This document shows, one piece after another, positions 6,501-8,247 of a stretch of DNA of 8,247 nucleotides. A program made the translations under genes and the position numbers. Origin of the DNA: Desulfobacterales bacterium (GTDB lineage Bacteria > Desulfobacterota > Desulfobacteria > Desulfobacterales > JAFDCJ01); the NCBI GenBank assembly GCA_020345785.1, contig CP070771.1, positions 5,838,330 to 5,846,576 on the forward strand. The letters are read 5' to 3'. Below the pieces are notes generated by a model. That model saw nothing but the letters and a program-made list of their open reading frames with translations. It searched no databases and was not told the DNA's origin. Each line of letters opens with the position of its first letter. Position 1 is the stretch's first letter.

Positions 6501-6632
6501 TTATAACGGACACTCGTCGAGGCAGTTTTGTTCACGGGTCTTGCAGATGGACGCCCCGTCTTCTTTTTCAACGCATTCAACGTATTCAAAAACACATCGA
6601 CTGCCGGTGGCTTTTGAATTGAGATACAGCAA
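6501..6632 (-). CDS. Possible 43-residue Cys-rich micro-ORF after the porin gene
   Basis: I do not recognise this reading frame. From a TTG at 6632 (5 nt after the porin stop) to TAA at 6501-6503 it would encode 43 residues with five cysteines: C13, C20, C30, C37 and C41 (spacing Cx6Cx9Cx6Cx3C), and an acidic composition, ending CLDECPL. The frame is open a further 18 codons upstream into the 3' end of the porin gene, but has no ATG or GTG and no clear ribosome binding site. The regular Cys spacing and Glu-rich composition look more like protein than chance. It could be a translated micro-protein using a weak start coupled to the porin, or the remnant of a longer Cys-rich protein. A small duplication is visible in it (GAATACGTT/GAATGCGTT). 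Confidence 0.3.
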   Translation of the reverse strand: MLYLNSKATGSRCVFEYVECVEKEDGASICKTREQNCLDECPL

Positions 6633-6637
6633 AATTA

Positions 6638-7744
6638 TCAGAATTCGGCCGTCATACGCACCCCTCCGATAAAGCCGTCAAGATCATTTTGGTCGGTGTC
6701 GTATTTGTCTTTCATGTATTGCAAATCCGCCGTGACGGCAAAATAATCATTGAGCACAAACCGCCAGTAAACCTCGGCCACCTGCGCGTGGTCGAAGTCG
6801 TTCTTGCCGTTCAGATAGGCATAGCCGATGCCGATGTTGTCGTTCTCGCGCCCATACCAGTTTCCGGAAATGTTCAGACCGCCCGAAAAAAGCGAATCAA
6901 AATCAATGAGGGCCTCGTCATCCTGCCAGCCAAACCGGATCCAGGCCCCGAAGATGTCGCCCAGCTCCTGATCAAATGATATGAAGGCCGCCATCAGCTT
7001 TTTTTTGTCACCGTCTTCGTCCAAAAAATCGCTGCTGGAGATTTGGCCGATGAATCGGTAGTTGCCTTCTCCCAGAGAGGTATCTAGCTGATAGCCAATC
7101 TGGGCTGCAAAAAAATTATAGTTGTTGCCGTCGTCATTTTCGCCGACATTCATCCCGACGCCATTGACAGTCCAGCTGCCGAGTCCCCATTCCACCGCCC
7201 CGCCGATATCGTAGGAAGGGGCAAAGCCGTTGGGGGCATTCACAAGGGCCTCGTTCATAAACTGGGTGTATTCGTCATTGGCATACGCATTTTCGTCAAT
7301 GTAGGCGGTGGCATCAATGATGCCGCCGGTCAGACCCAGGGCATTGTTTTGGCCCAAGTCAAAATTGTGTTTGTACCAGACGGTCAACAGATAATCCCGG
7401 TTTCTGCCGTTGATGTCCTTGACGTCGTCTTCCTGGTCGGCCGCCCAGGGGGCTAGGTAGAAGTCGGTAACACCGTTGATGCCGTTGCCGGCTGCAAAAC
7501 CGAAATTGGCAAAAATCTCGTCATTTTCAGACGGCCGAAAGCTGAACTCCGGCTGGAAAGGCAACGCGCCGCGGCCCTTGTTATCGTCACCATCCACCCA
7601 TTGATACTGGTAGGCACCGGCCAATACAGCCCCTATTGAAAATTTGTCGGTAATGTCATACCCGAACACTTTACCGGGCATCAACAACACACAAAATAGT
7701 GACAAAAATACCATGCCAACTGGTAAATATTTTCGTCTCTTCAT
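6638..7744 (-). CDS. Outer-membrane beta-barrel porin, probably carbohydrate-porin (OprB)-like
   Basis: The protein has 368 residues. A signal peptide is evident: basic MKRRK, a hydrophobic core, and likely cleavage after VFG (26-28). The rest shows alternating aromatic/hydrophobic beta strands with turn-rich acidic loops, and ends in Phe (...MTAEF), the usual outer-membrane assembly signal. The C-terminal segment with IGIGYAYLNG, EVYWRF and FAVTADLQYMKD resembles OprB-type carbohydrate porins; this family call is from pattern memory and is less certain than the porin call. Predicted loops are rich in Asp, Glu and Asn (for example WVDGDDNKGRG and NVGENDDGNN), which would favour cations. The gene starts 31 nt after the DUF4198 gene, behind a G-run (GGGGG, 5 nt before the ATG), so the two are very likely co-transcribed from a promoter outside the window. 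Confidence 0.8.
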   Translation of the reverse strand: MKRRKYLPVGMVFLSLFCVLLMPGKVFGYDITDKFSIGAVLAGAYQYQWVDGDDNKGRGALPFQPEFSFRPSENDEIFANFGFAAGNGINGVTDFYLAPWAADQEDDVKDINGRNRDYLLTVWYKHNFDLGQNNALGLTGGIIDATAYIDENAYANDEYTQFMNEALVNAPNGFAPSYDIGGAVEWGLGSWTVNGVGMNVGENDDGNNYNFFAAQIGYQLDTSLGEGNYRFIGQISSSDFLDEDGDKKKLMAAFISFDQELGDIFGAWIRFGWQDDEALIDFDSLFSGGLNISGNWYGRENDNIGIGYAYLNGKNDFDHAQVAEVYWRFVLNDYFAVTADLQYMKDKYDTDQNDLDGFIGGVRMTAEF

Positions 7745-7775
7745 CTTTTCCCCCTATTATTTCTCCCCTTTTTCG

Positions 7776-8247
7776 TTATTTCATTTCATGGAAGTACACC
7801 CAGATTACCGCTCCCAGTTCGACATCTTTTTCTTCTCCTTGATGCGGCAGCTTGTAATCAGCGCCGTTTAAAGCTGCAAAGCCCCACCAGCCGGAAACCG
7901 GAGCGGCATATGTGAAGACGCCGCTCCCATCGGCTTTAATGGTTTGGGTTATCATGTAATCGGTCGGTGCCGTGTACTTTTTTTCGATGTTAAAGTATTC
8001 GACTTCAACCTCGGCAAACGGTACGGGATTGCCGTCCAGCTTAACGATCCCCTGAAAGACATTTCCGGCATACAGGCCGAATGGTTTTGACAGGGGAACG
8101 ATCTCGGTTTTCAACCCGATTTCCTCATCCCAGCCTTCATCGTCGCCAAAGGCGGTTACCACCGACTTGGTGTAGTGAATGATAAATGAATCTTCAGCCG
8201 ACTCCCAGTATGGTTCAGGCTCCATATAAAATATGTACAGCCCGGGG
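7776..8247 (-). CDS. DUF4198 domain-containing periplasmic protein, C-terminal part (5' end outside window)
   Basis: The reading frame is open to the window edge, so the N-terminus is missing; about 156 residues are present. An internal ATG at 8225 is not the real start, because the family sequence continues upstream ([14 protein letters not shown]). Recognisable DUF4198 features are the helix/strand around [10 protein letters not shown], the [19 protein letters not shown] segment, the Ig-like [19 protein letters not shown] strand pair, [20 protein letters not shown], and a final [11 protein letters not shown] strand. The last part has the look of a carboxypeptidase-regulatory/Ig-like fold. 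Members are secreted or periplasmic and are often found beside nickel/cobalt uptake genes (NikMN/CbiM type), but no transporter gene is visible here. It is directly upstream of the porin gene. Confidence 0.85.
   Translation of the reverse strand, partial: PGLYIFYMEPEPYWESAEDSFIIHYTKSVVTAFGDDEGWDEEIGLKTEIVPLSKPFGLYAGNVFQGIVKLDGNPVPFAEVEVEYFNIEKKYTAPTDYMITQTIKADGSGVFTYAAPVSGWWGFAALNGADYKLPHQGEEKDVELGAVIWVYFHEMK

Overview
The window looks like a chromosomal segment of an anaerobic Gram-negative bacterium, most likely a sulfate-reducing Desulfobacterota of the Desulfobacteraceae/Desulfosarcinaceae type. This is an inference from protein style: a cytidylate kinase-like/BON protein, a Tat-exported molybdenum hydroxylase, and a DUF4198 protein next to an outer-membrane porin. 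Nothing in the window fixes the taxonomy. The coding regions are moderately GC-rich; the first 280 bases and the 1133-1400 gap are AT-rich.

Layout. Positions 1-280 are non-coding and hold an imperfect 42-nt inverted repeat built of short TGCCTAAA / TTTTAGCTCA units. A cytidylate kinase-like gene with a C-terminal BON-like domain lies on the minus strand (281-1087). A 400-nt divergent intergenic region with a good sigma70-type promoter (TTGACT, 17 nt, TATTCT) leads into a tight plus-strand operon of three genes (1488-5461). These encode the [2Fe-2S] small subunit with a Tat signal, the molybdopterin-binding large subunit, and the FAD subunit with a Cys-rich, probably [4Fe-4S]-binding loop. Together they form a complete xanthine oxidase-family enzyme, most similar in design to the periplasmic aldehyde oxidoreductase PaoABC of E. 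coli, but in the order FeS - Moco - FAD.

On the minus strand, convergent to this operon, are a pterin-4a-carbinolamine dehydratase (5585-5914) and a DCC-family (DUF393) protein (6014-6385). A strong hairpin with a T-rich tail on the plus strand (6451-6480) and a possible 43-residue Cys-rich micro-ORF (6501-6632) fill the next gap. The right end is a minus-strand pair: a DUF4198 protein cut by the window edge (7776-8247), followed after 31 bases by an outer-membrane beta-barrel porin (6638-7744).

How they work together. The oxidoreductase would be assembled in the cytoplasm, exported folded through Tat on the small subunit's signal, and would oxidise an aldehyde or heterocycle in the periplasm; the substrate and electron acceptor are not given by the window. 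No XdhC/PaoD-type maturation gene is present here. The DUF4198-porin pair suggests a periplasm/outer-membrane uptake route, possibly for a divalent metal. I found no mobile element, CRISPR array, tRNA or rRNA. Most of the window is recognisable families; the less explained pieces are the inverted repeat, the Cys-rich micro-ORF, the plus-facing terminator with no gene in front of it, and the DUF4198-porin pairing.
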